NCBI GenBank assembly: GCA_036939355.1
Contig: JALLAP010000713.1
Location: forward strand, 1 to 10,829
Reading direction: 5' to 3'
Origin: Thalassiosira profunda
Lineage: Eukaryota > Bacillariophyta > Thalassiosirophyceae > Thalassiosirales > Thalassiosiraceae
DNA: 10,829 bases
The notes below the pieces were generated by a model. The model did no database searches. It was not told where the DNA came from and saw only the letters and a list, made by a program, of their open reading frames with translations. This document shows positions 1-7,644 of the stretch, piece by piece; positions within the stretch are counted from its first letter, which is position 1, and each line of letters starts with the position of its first letter. A program made the position numbers and the translations under genes.

Positions 1-589
1 TCATATCGTCCCGGGCCACGAAGCCCGGATTCTTCTTCACGCTCTCCAGGACGCGGGCGAACGATGTGTGCAGCTCATTGTCCCCGCCCGCGGCCCGGGA
101 GACGCTGGGCGCCACGGGCGGTGGGGGTCGGGCGGCCAGGCCGGCGTTGTAGCCTGCCGCGTAGGACCCCTCTCGCGCCACGGCCAGCTGCCGTTGCCAG
201 GACGCCTCCCGTGCCACGTCCAGCTCCGTTCTCCGTTGCCACATGGGCGCCGCGTGGGGGGTGTAGCCCGCATGTCTCTGGGCGCGGGGGTTCGGCGGGG
301 GCAACACGTGGCTCGTTTTGGGCCGCTTCTTGGACGGCAGTGGGAGTTTCCCATCCTCCGCTGCCGTCGCGCCGGCGTCGGCCGCCCGTTTCTTCCCCGC
401 GCCAGGAGGTGCTGTCGATTTCCCCTCGTTCTTGAGACGGTCCACCACAAAGGCATCAATTTCCGCGGATTTATAGCGGCCCTGCTCTTTCTCCGTTCCA
501 GCTTCCTTTGCCTCGACCCCAGCGGTCTTTCCACCCGCCACCCTCTCCTCCTCTCCCTCCGCCCGGGGATCGTTCACGCTGTGCGGCAT
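1..589 (-). CDS. Gene A: unrecognised basic protein with nuclear-localisation-like clusters (C-terminus cut by the window edge)
   Basis: An open frame runs from the ATG at 589-587 to the left edge without a stop, giving 196 residues and an unfinished 3' end. I do not recognise the family. The first 40 residues are rich in Gly, Glu and Lys. Two basic clusters follow, KKR at 66-68 and SKKRPK at 86-91; the second fits a monopartite nuclear localisation signal. A Gln/Arg/Ala stretch at about 117-155 (WQRRTELDVARE, then WQRQLAVAREGSYAAGY) could form a helix, and a Pro/Ala linker precedes a more ordered end (ELHTSFARVLESVKKNPGF). A role in the nucleus is inferred from the basic clusters only. The frame was preferred over overlapping frames because its composition is protein-like, it starts at a sensible ATG, and it lies head-to-head with gene B as the other pairs do. 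The function is unknown. Confidence 0.62.
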   Translation of the reverse strand, partial: MPHSVNDPRAEGEEERVAGGKTAGVEAKEAGTEKEQGRYKSAEIDAFVVDRLKNEGKSTAPPGAGKKRAADAGATAAEDGKLPLPSKKRPKTSHVLPPPNPRAQRHAGYTPHAAPMWQRRTELDVAREASWQRQLAVAREGSYAAGYNAGLAARPPPPVAPSVSRAAGGDNELHTSFARVLESVKKNPGFVARDDM

Positions 590-909
590 GGTCAGGTTGC
601 TGGTTGTTGCAAAGAGGTAGGAAAGGCAAGGGGCTGGGGGTGTGATCGGGCGTGATTTTTTGACCTAGGGGTAACGCGCTGTGATGTTCATCACGTGAAT
701 TTTGACCCCGGACGTGTGCCGGCTCACCTCCCGCTCCCTCCCCTCCACCTTGTTCGCCCCTGCTTCGAGCCATCGGCGCCGTCCGAGAGCTCTATTTTCG
801 CTAGAAGAAGGAGCAGATGGGGCTCACATTGTATTGCGAGACCCTGCACTTTTGATGGCTCCCAAGAGTGACGTCTGATGGGGGATGTGTTGGTTGATGT
901 GATGCACCG
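590..909. promoter_or_regulatory. Shared intergenic space between divergent genes A and B
   Basis: This 320-base stretch separates the start codons of genes A (leftward) and B (rightward) and has no convincing gene of its own. It should hold both 5' untranslated regions and both promoters. Visible structure is concentrated at 652-712: two copies of a GTGA-(T/A)-rich-TTTTGACC word (from 652 and from 695) and, between them, a perfect inverted repeat that overlaps a CACGTG box. No TATA box could be assigned to either gene. The rest (713-909) shows nothing specific. The bidirectional role is inferred from gene layout. Confidence 0.55.
681..698. promoter_or_regulatory. Inverted repeat overlapping a palindromic CACGTG (G-box/E-box) site
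   Basis: GTGATG and CATCAC form a perfect 6-2-6 inverted repeat at 681-694. The 8-base palindrome TCACGTGA at 691-698 overlaps its right arm. CACGTG is the classic core bound by bHLH and bZIP factors in eukaryotes. Its place about 105 bases upstream of gene A's ATG and 210 bases upstream of gene B's suits a regulatory site. No factor can be named from this sequence, and a 6-base core does recur by chance. Confidence 0.4.
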
Positions 910-2598
910 ATGCACCCATCATTTCTAGTTTGCGGTGCCATGCTCTGCCATCTTCGTCGGCACTGGCGCTCCCGCACGATCCATCGCGCTGCGTTATCGC
1001 AAAGAATACGTGTGTCTACCCAACCATCAATTGGCACTCTCAGAATGATGTCGGGCGCGTCAACCTCGGCGTGCAACCCCCTGTTTGCAATGGATGATCC
1101 GTCGTCTCCGCCATCAGATGGATACGATCTGCAACACATCACACGATACTTGGATCGGATCGAAGAGTGCATCCAACACTCATCATCTTCCCCCGCGCTG
1201 AAGTATCAGCACTGCCACGCTGGCGTTGATAACAAAACGTTCTTCAAGGTGGTGGGGAATGTACTTGCAAAGCCGATGCTTCGTACGCTCATTTACGGGG
1301 ACGTGCAACGAGGCAGCGAGGGGGAGCTTTTTCGGACAAAGAGCGACTTTGAGCGCTCATCGAAGACGAAGAAGATTTTCTTCGATCAGCGCATCAGGGA
1401 TGTCCGTGCCGTCCTCGAAAGGGAGAGGATATGTTCGTTTATGTTTGACTCGTTGCAACCCGCCGCTTTGCAATTGGATGGAAAGGAGAGAGATGAGAAG
1501 ATCCCAGACCTGCTGGATCGAATAGATGCCCTGGAAGACATGGTCGCCAATGCAGACGATAAAAACCTGGGAGCGAATGGGTTGCTCTCTCGTCTGGCTA
1601 GCGGCAGACGCTATAAAGGAAAGATGGGAGCTCTCATCGACACCGTATTCCCTCAATTGTCAAAGCAATACGTCGTGGCGACGCAAAAGGCAACAGATCG
1701 GGAGGTATTCGAGTACATCATCGCCAACGACTTGGTAAACGAAATGAAAGTCCGCCAAGTAGAGTCAGATGGAGATGAAGAAGGGTGGAGCAAAAGGAGA
1801 ATCAACGCGGCGTTCAGATGCCTCGATCGCTTCTACCCACTCGAAGCCGGTGATTCGCCCCTATCATACCCCGAGAACCGACTGGACGATGGGATTGAGT
1901 CCGGGAGAAGGTGCGAGGAGTCCTGCCTTGCCTTTGTGTGTGACGAGTATATCACCTCCAAACAAAACGGGAACATGAGCTACAAAGTGCTACAGAACGT
2001 GTACGTCAACGCAAGACGCGGGCCGAACAGCAAAAAGTATATTCCTCCGAAGCAATCAAAAGACCCGATTATTTGGACGGCCTGCGGGAATGGCCGTCAT
2101 CGATTGTGTTCAGAGTTCGATGCGGTAGTGCTTTGTACCGATGCACCATCTGGTACTTCCATCGAATCGATTTGGGAAGCGAAGAAGACATGTTCACCGA
2201 GTACTCTATATGATATCTTGTCAAAAAAGATTGGTTCCATCGACGCCCTAATGGATGATGAAGAAGCTGAGTTGGTGTTGTACAGAGATGGTGACGGTAC
2301 TGAAACCATACCATTTACGTCTGGAGATGCTAACAACTTCACGTTCAGAATATATTTCAGTGAGCTCCAATCTCCAGAAAATGCGGCTGATAGTGTCCGT
2401 TCGATAGCAGGAGCCCACGTCGTCAACAGCAACATGCAAGAAGTGATTCTAGCTTTGGAGCGCGACGTCGTCATGGTTGAGGTGGACGTGAACAGTGCCC
2501 TACAAATTGTGCGCAGACTGAAATCGATCATCGAGAAGATTGAGGACGATGCAAGGGTAGAGGTCCGGTTGTTCGTCGAAGAAGGCGACTACTTCTAA
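910..2598 (+). CDS. Gene B: putative organelle-targeted PD-(D/E)XK nuclease-like protein
   Basis: A single open frame of 562 codons encodes this protein. The first 60 residues contain no Asp or Glu and many Arg, Ser and His (LRRHWRSRTIHRAALSQRIR), as expected of a mitochondrial presequence; the first acidic residues come at MDDP, residues 61-64. The start at 910 (or the Met at 940) is chosen because it keeps this presequence; the ATG at 1090 is the alternative. The middle is mainly helical and charged. The C-terminal third holds SEFDAVV (D404) followed 18 residues later by IWEAKKT (E423, K425). This is the D...ExK arrangement of PD-(D/E)XK nucleases, with hydrophobic beta-strand context on both sides; E336 or E337 could supply the upstream helix acid. 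A helical region after the motif (LYDILSKKIGSIDAL) also fits that fold. The catalytic assignment is inference and no named family was recognised. Base composition is AT-richer than in its neighbours. The 3' end lies 19 bases from gene C's stop. Confidence 0.8.
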   Translation: MHPSFLVCGAMLCHLRRHWRSRTIHRAALSQRIRVSTQPSIGTLRMMSGASTSACNPLFAMDDPSSPPSDGYDLQHITRYLDRIEECIQHSSSSPALKYQHCHAGVDNKTFFKVVGNVLAKPMLRTLIYGDVQRGSEGELFRTKSDFERSSKTKKIFFDQRIRDVRAVLERERICSFMFDSLQPAALQLDGKERDEKIPDLLDRIDALEDMVANADDKNLGANGLLSRLASGRRYKGKMGALIDTVFPQLSKQYVVATQKATDREVFEYIIANDLVNEMKVRQVESDGDEEGWSKRRINAAFRCLDRFYPLEAGDSPLSYPENRLDDGIESGRRCEESCLAFVCDEYITSKQNGNMSYKVLQNVYVNARRGPNSKKYIPPKQSKDPIIWTACGNGRHRLCSEFDAVVLCTDAPSGTSIESIWEAKKTCSPSTLYDILSKKIGSIDALMDDEEAELVLYRDGDGTETIPFTSGDANNFTFRIYFSELQSPENAADSVRSIAGAHVVNSNMQEVILALERDVVMVEVDVNSALQIVRRLKSIIEKIEDDARVEVRLFVEEGDYF

Positions 2599-2617
2599 CA
2601 AACCCATTGATTAACAT
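2599..2617. other. 19-base convergent junction between genes B and C
   Basis: The TAA of gene B (2596-2598) and the TAG of gene C (minus strand, 2620-2618) are separated by only 19 bases. Any normal polyadenylated transcript of either gene must run into the coding sequence of the other, so the two mRNAs are expected to overlap in antisense. No terminator or polyadenylation element can be defined in so short a space. Confidence 0.7.
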
Positions 2618-5600
2618 CTACTTCAACAGTGCCGTCGACTCGTCGTCGTTGAACACATCGCTCTCTGACAGATTGAGGCAGGTGGCTGCCAGTTCGACGC
2701 TCCTCGTAACGTGCGCCACAGAGTAACGGTTGTCGAGTCCCAAGATATATTGCAGCAGTTCCAACCGCAAGCACGGCGAATGCATCTGGGCGCAGACCGC
2801 GTGGATTGCCTTCAAGAAGGAGAGGGAGTCAAAGTCGGTCACTGCCGCGGCATCTCGGAGCTGCTGAGCGAACTTCTTCCTGTTGGAAATAGCCTTGTTG
2901 CTGATGAAAGCCATAAAGTTGCTGTCGTTTTCCATTGCAATCTTCAGATCGCCCTGCGCGGCTCGTTGATCTCTCCACGAGGCCACGCGAAAAGCAACCG
3001 ACTGCTCTCCATTCTCGATCCATCTGCAAAAAGAGAGAAGAAGGTATGAGTGCGAGAAGGTATGGCCAGGCAATGCTGGCAAATGGACATGTCACTCACT
3101 CCTCAATAGAATCGATGCTCTCTTTTACCCGGCGTTTTGCGCCGCCATCTTGCATGGCTCTCAAGACTTGTGCCGCTCCCAAAACTGCCAGCAGGCCATC
3201 GCTGTTGGTAGCTGATCGCAGCCTATCGGTGTCCAGAGGTGGCGGCGGGGGCGGCGGTGGTACGTATTGTTTGCCCAGCGATCGCTCATCTCGGAACAAA
3301 TGCCTCTCTTTGTCGCCCTTCTCCATATTCTTCTCTTCTTCCCTCCACTTTTTGCTGGACGACGATGCCTTGGACGTGTCCGACTGATACCCTTCATCGC
3401 CTTCGAGGAGTGGGTTGGACGTCGAGATACTGTGTCGCTTGGCAGCGACCAATGAATACAAGATGAGGAGCTGCCGCGAGGTGTGATAGTCATTGGCTCT
3501 GAGTGCAAACGCCAATCCTTCGTTCACTAGGTCTTGCATGGCATGCGATTCGCTTCGGGACTTCTTGTTTTTCTCGTCCAATATGTCTCTTTGCATGGCG
3601 TCGCTTAGGAGAGAGGCCACGCTTTCGTCCGTTGCCCCAAACCCTCCAGCGATGCGAGCCATTTCCTCCGGCGTGAGTACCTTCTTCATGTTATCATCGC
3701 CGAGATCGAGCAACTCTTCCAACTTTTGCTGCAGATGCGGTTCCGATGTGCTGTCGATGCTGGTCTTGTAAGCCAACGAAGGATTTTGGAAGGGGTTCAG
3801 ATCCCACGCCATCGTCTTCATCACCTGGTGTTGCAGCTTTTCTGTGAACACGCGCACTCCATCCTCGGGGGTGATGAACAACAGAGGAATGCCCCGGGCG
3901 GCATCGGCGCCAAAGATGGCCGAATACCTCGCTCGCGTACGGAGGAGGCGCACCAAATGGCCGTAGCTCGCCTCGCGGACAAACAGGGCAACAGGCAACC
4001 CAATTCCATAGTCGAAGGACCTTCCGGAGCCATCTTCGTCATCGTGGCGGTTGCCAGTGGCCGCATCCACTCCACCTGCAATCCTGCCAAGCCCGCCCAC
4101 GCGAATGTAGACTTCATTGTAGGGGATGGTTGTGAGGCCACCCTTCACCATCCTGCCGCCCACGATGTAATCAGTGTCGTGCAGATACGCGTGGTTCATT
4201 TTGCGCATGCCACTCAGGGGAACGAGTGCCTCTTCCCTCCCATTGATCAAGTTGCCGTGATGATCGATGTTGAACTCTGTCTTCGCCGAATACCCTGAGG
4301 GCCAACTCCACGTCCGTGTCCGCTTGGCCGCGTCGTCTTCAGATGCGTCCTCGGGGAATGCTTTTGGCATGGCAAAGACGACACCGACCGCGTATTCGTT
4401 CGTCGAGCCAAAGCACCTCATCTTCTTTGCGCAAGAAGGCAGAAGGCTCGTTGACGTGACAAATGAATTGAAGGGATACTCCACCTCATCCTTCTTCGAT
4501 TCTGTCGTATGGTGCGTGCGATGCGCCGGATGGTGCTCGTGCGTTCCCTTTCCTCCCTCCTCGCTCGGCGTGAACTTCTTCAGAAATGCCGTCCAGTCGG
4601 CATTGCGCACTGTCTTGACCACCGCCCGCTCACTCTTCAGCAGCTCCACCGCCTCCTTCTCAGCTTCAGTCATTTCCAACGCCTCCCCGCCCTCTTTCCA
4701 GGGGTACGCATCCAATAAAGGCTCGAAGACGCTGGAGGAATTCAGCTCCAGCGCTTCCAACGGCTCAATAATGGGCTGGAAGCCAGCAACTGCCACTGGC
4801 TCCACCGTTGTTGGCGGCGGGGACGCCTTGGGTTTCAGAGGCTTTGTCGCTCCGCTCCTTTTCCGCCGGAGCGAGCGGCTTCCCCCGCTGGCGACGCTGC
4901 TGCTCTCTCCCCCGCTGCGGACGCTGCGGGAGCTTCCCCGGCTGCCCCCCGATTCGTATCCTACGTCCGACTCCGACACGTCCTCCTCCGTTTCCTCCGC
5001 GATGGTGGACGGGCCCCGCGAGGGCGGCGCGCTGTCCGCTACCGGCTGGGTGGTTTGCTTGTACAAATGCTTGTCGTGTCCGTGCTGCGAGCCTTCGAGT
5101 TGGGTAGACGCCCGGCGGATGGCCGTCTGCTGCCGACGGAGGTGATCCCGAAAGACGATGGAGTGGGCCGATTCGTGGTAGACGAGGACGGCCTGGGGGA
5201 TGGGCTTCCCCGCGATGTCCGAACTCGCGCCGTCGTCGTCGACCACTTGGGCTGATTCTGACATTGGCGGAGTGGGGTCGAAGGTCATGGTTGGGCGATA
5301 GAGCGCTGGGTGTTGCGTGTGCTGTTGCTGAGGTAGCACCTCTTCTCCTTGCTTCTTTGCACCCACTTCGAACACTGATGTAAGCGGTGGCGCCGTCTCG
5401 TAGAGATTCAATGCAGCCTGGCCAGCCTTACTTGCAAATCTTTGCGCGGTGGAGCTCAATCCCCGAAAGCTGTACCGGTCCGATGTGGCTCCCAGGCTCT
5501 TCTGACCTTGCTTTGATGGTGATGGGCCTTTCTCAGGGGCGTTCCAGGTAGCCAAATCTAGCTCTTTTGCAACTGACAAAGAGTATCGTTTGTAGCTGCA

Positions 5601-6356
5601 CGCGGATCCGCCCAGGGTGTTCCAATCGTGCCTTCTGCCCTCGAGCGCCTTCTTGACGACCAGGGGAAGGTACGGACTTTGCAGTATCAGATCCAGCGGA
5701 TTGTTGGTCGAGTTGGTGGTGCGGTATAATTTGGGAGGCGATGCGCTCGATCCTTCCTCGACGTGGGATTTCTTGTTGTGGCTTGGGAAAGGGATGTAGA
5801 GAGGGTCGTGCAGTGCAAACAAGTCTTCTTCCTGCTGCTCCTCGTGTTCGGTTGTCTCAATCTCGCTGTGAGCACTGTCAGCAGAGGGAAACAACCTCGA
5901 TCTCAACCCACCGGGGGCACAATAGGGAGGGAAGCACAAGTATTTGTCTTGGTGATGCCGGCACTCGTACAGCCAGAGGTGGGGACAGGCCGCTGATGTT
6001 GTTGGATCCGACTCCTCCGATTTACGAGCTGCGTCGACTCTACCGCCCCGCGATCGCGCCGGGGTCTCGAAGGGGACGTAGCCGAGGAAGAACAGCGTGT
6101 CGATTATTGCAAATAAGAGGACGGGAATTGCAATTGCCCAGCCGATCCAATGGAGGAGGAGCTGCCGTCCAAACGGAGGTTGCCAGATGTCAATCAGACG
6201 CTCTGACAAATAATGGACGGTGACTGTGGGGAGAATTGATCTGAGGAGGAAGGAGAAATGGCCCCCGATTTCGCTACCGACGGCAACGGCGGCCAATGCA
6301 GCTAAGAGCGGTCGGAGCGGGAAGCGCGGGGAAGATGGGCGCCGGTAGTAGGGCAT
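2618..6356 (-). CDS. Gene C: large membrane-anchored protein of unknown function, two exons
   Basis: Exon 1 (6356-3100) and exon 2 (3023-2618) join across a 76-base intron to give about 1220 residues. I do not recognise the family. A weak hydrophobic stretch at 17-28 and a strong one at 66-93 (LLLHWIGWAIAIPVLLFAII) indicate N-terminal membrane anchoring. Next come a Cys/His cluster (C124, C132, C141, C146 with H126, H134 and H135), an HESAH sequence at 394-398, and a long Ser/Glu/Gly-rich, probably disordered middle around 450-560. A more ordered, apparently globular region spans about 620-905 (for example CFGSTNEYAVGVVFAMP and IPLLFITPEDGVRVF). A run of eight prolines follows, and exon 2 adds a helical C-terminus. 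The start MPYYRR is preferred to an in-frame Met at 6578, which would place about 74 low-complexity residues across the promoter and start of gene D. Whether the bulk is cytosolic or lumenal cannot be decided. Confidence 0.8.
3024..3099 (-). other. Spliceosomal intron of gene C (76 nt)
   Basis: On the minus strand the donor is GTGAGT starting at 3099, and the acceptor is TTTTGCAG ending at 3024 with a pyrimidine-rich tract (CTTCTCTCTTTTTGCAG). Exon 1 would otherwise stop immediately at the TGA at 3098-3096. Splicing in phase 2 (GA + A gives Glu) rejoins SIEE to WIENGEQ and opens 135 further codons of protein-like sequence. It is the only intron I could support in the window. Confidence 0.85.
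3238..3261. repeat. Eight-proline codon run; G-rich on the + strand
   Basis: Eight consecutive proline codons of gene C (minus strand) produce a stretch of GG doublets separated by single bases on the + strand. In the protein it forms a polyproline segment just before LDTDRL, a typical ligand for SH3, WW or profilin-type domains. On DNA or RNA the G-rich strand could form a two-layer G-quadruplex. The codons vary at the third position, so this is not a pure microsatellite. Confidence 0.6.
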
Positions 6357-6510
6357 ACAAGGGCACGTGGCCCGACAGTGGAGGATAGGCGGCGGCTTCG
6401 GATTTGGATCTTTCTTACTTCCGTCTTCCGTCCCTCCCGTCCCTCTGCTCGCCCTGCGCCCGCCCACGCACCGCCCACCGCCCAACCAACACCAACATCG
6501 ATCTGCCGCG
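6357..6510. promoter_or_regulatory. 154-base shared promoter space between divergent genes C and D
   Basis: This is the whole gap between gene C's ATG (6356) and gene D's ATG (6511), so both 5' untranslated regions and core promoters must fit here or overlap coding sequence. A CACGTG palindrome lies at 6364-6369 inside a nearly symmetrical GC-rich context (GGGCACGTGGCCC). Next to gene D the strand is C/A-rich with repeated CCAAC words (6483-6495), typical of an unstructured leader. No TATA box is seen. Joint control of the two genes is inferred from layout. Confidence 0.5.
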
Positions 6511-7614
6511 ATGGTCCTCCTCCTCGCCCTCCTCCCTGCCGCGGCGGTGGCCCAGAAATTTGACCCGTACCAGCTCAACGGCGGATTGGTCGCCGCCGTC
6601 GCCGGCAGAGACTATGTCGTCCTCGCCTCGGACACCCGGCTGACCGATGGCGGCTACGGCATCAACAGCCGGCGATATCTAAGCGGGCGGATGTGGAGCG
6701 CCTCGTCTTCCTCCTCATTAGCGAGCTTTTCGTCGGCATCGTTGGACGGGGGAGGCGATGGAGAGGAGGAGGCGGCGGCGGGGTCAGAGAAGGCTCTGGG
6801 CTGGAGGAGGTATCCTGCGCAGTTCACATCTTGTGGCTCGCTCCTCATGCCATCAACTAGTGACTGTGCAAACCAACCTGCAATGGCAACGATCGGAGGG
6901 ACAGACTCGACAATACTTCCCGCGTCGCAGCCACTGTCGGCACATCTGCAATCCACAGCGCAAGCCGGCCCGCCCATCCTGATCGGCAGCGCCGGCTGCG
7001 CGTCGGATTGCGAATCCCTCAAACGGCGCGTCCGCCTGGAGCTCGACGCGCTCGAATGCTCCGTTCCCAACGCGCTGGGGGTGCAATCGGTGGCTAATTT
7101 GCTGCAGCAGGTGCTGTACGGGCGGAGGGGCTTTCCCTTCTATTCCTTCTGCGTGGTGGCGGGCATCGATCGAGATGGCGATCACATAGGGGAGGGGGGC
7201 TGCGGAGCGGGGGCCGTGTACGTGTATGATGCCATCGGCTCGTACGAGCGGGTGGCGGTGGCCAGCGCCGGGACGGGACGGGAGCTGATGCAGCCTATAT
7301 TGGACAGGCTGTTTTCCGGGACATCGCCCGACGCTGCCGACGAGCAAATGGAAGGCGAGGTGATGCAGAAGGATGCCACGGCAGTCTTGGCGCAGAATCA
7401 ACGAAAAGGGGTCGCCGGAAGTCTGCGCCCGCCGGTGCAAACCACCGTCCACTGCTCGTGGGAAGAGGCGGTGCGGAACGTCGCAAGGGCGTACCGATCG
7501 GTGGCCGAGCGGGAAATTGCAGTGGGCGACGAGGTCGTTATTTGCGTCGTGAAGGCAGCCGGAGAAGATGGTCCGACGGTGGACGTGTTCAGCTATCCTC
7601 TGAAGAAGCACTAG
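6511..7614 (+). CDS. Gene D: 20S proteasome subunit beta type-6 (PSMB1/PRE7-like) with insertions
   Basis: The 367-residue product carries the hallmarks of the non-catalytic beta-6 subunit of the 20S proteasome core: FDPYQLNGG (17-25), AVAGRDYVVLASDTRLTDG (29-47), ILIGSAG (156-162), LYGRRGFPFY, GAVYVYDAIGSYER, LMQPILD and SVAEREIAVGDEV near the end. This subunit sits in the inner beta ring and needs no catalytic threonine; none is expected here. Usual length is about 210-240 residues. The excess comes mainly from a Ser/Glu/Ala-rich insertion (63-153), plus a smaller one after LMQPILDRLF. The start MVLLLALLPAAAVAQ is odd: it resembles a signal peptide more than a usual beta-6 propeptide. An in-frame Met at 6367 is disfavoured because it would add 48 Pro/His-rich residues and fill the divergent promoter. 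The stop lies 30 bases from gene E's stop. Confidence 0.93.
   Translation: MVLLLALLPAAAVAQKFDPYQLNGGLVAAVAGRDYVVLASDTRLTDGGYGINSRRYLSGRMWSASSSSSLASFSSASLDGGGDGEEEAAAGSEKALGWRRYPAQFTSCGSLLMPSTSDCANQPAMATIGGTDSTILPASQPLSAHLQSTAQAGPPILIGSAGCASDCESLKRRVRLELDALECSVPNALGVQSVANLLQQVLYGRRGFPFYSFCVVAGIDRDGDHIGEGGCGAGAVYVYDAIGSYERVAVASAGTGRELMQPILDRLFSGTSPDAADEQMEGEVMQKDATAVLAQNQRKGVAGSLRPPVQTTVHCSWEEAVRNVARAYRSVAEREIAVGDEVVICVVKAAGEDGPTVDVFSYPLKKH
6697..6969 (+). other. In-frame low-complexity insertion inside proteasome beta-6
   Basis: About 91 residues separate SGRMW, near the end of the family's N-terminal strands, from ILIGSAG, which follows within roughly 8-10 residues in ordinary beta-6 proteins. 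The first half is poly-Ser then Gly/Glu/Ala (SASSSSSLASFSSAS, DGEEEAAAG). The second half is mixed and Thr/Ser/Pro-rich. No GT-AG pair that keeps frame and removes the whole block was found, so a real protein insertion is preferred over an unspliced intron. A partial intron is not excluded. Confidence 0.6.
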
Positions 7615-7644
7615 AGCGATGGACTGAGGGCAATAGCATTTGCT
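7615..7644. other. 30-base convergent junction between genes D and E
   Basis: The TAG of gene D (7612-7614) and the TAA of gene E (minus strand, 7647-7645) face each other across 30 bases. The 3' untranslated regions must overlap the opposing gene. No separate regulatory motif is visible. Confidence 0.7.

Noticed and set aside
468..476. TATA-like TATAAA on the minus strand
   Set aside because: It lies inside gene A's coding sequence (residues RYK) and downstream of its start.
37..534. 165-codon minus-strand frame
   Set aside because: It overlaps gene A in another frame; its extreme Arg/Pro content is typical of frame-shifted GC-rich coding sequence.
68..655. 195-codon + strand frame over the left end
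   Set aside because: It is antisense to gene A, begins mid-gene, is Arg/Gly/Leu-biased as GC-rich shadow frames are, and would use up the promoter of gene B.
801..1172. Minus-strand frame across the start of gene B
   Set aside because: It overlaps the better supported gene B and has no recognisable domain.
4267..5145. 292-codon + strand frame inside gene C
   Set aside because: A mirror of gene C's Ser/Glu-rich region, giving Ser/Arg/Leu-rich sequence without domains; gene C continues on both sides and is spliced consistently.
6357..6578. Longer N-termini for gene C (from 6578) and gene D (from 6367)
   Set aside because: Both would overlap the other gene's start and add Pro/Arg-rich low-complexity residues; the inner ATGs give plausible starts and a proper divergent gap.
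6810..6860. In-frame 51-base GT...AG stretch inside gene D as an intron
   Set aside because: Removal would keep the frame but leaves most of the insertion, and the donor (GTATCC) is weak; it is not supported without cDNA.
6853..7611. 252-codon minus-strand frame over gene D
   Set aside because: It is antisense to clearly recognised proteasome beta-6 sequence; long antisense frames are common in GC-rich genes.
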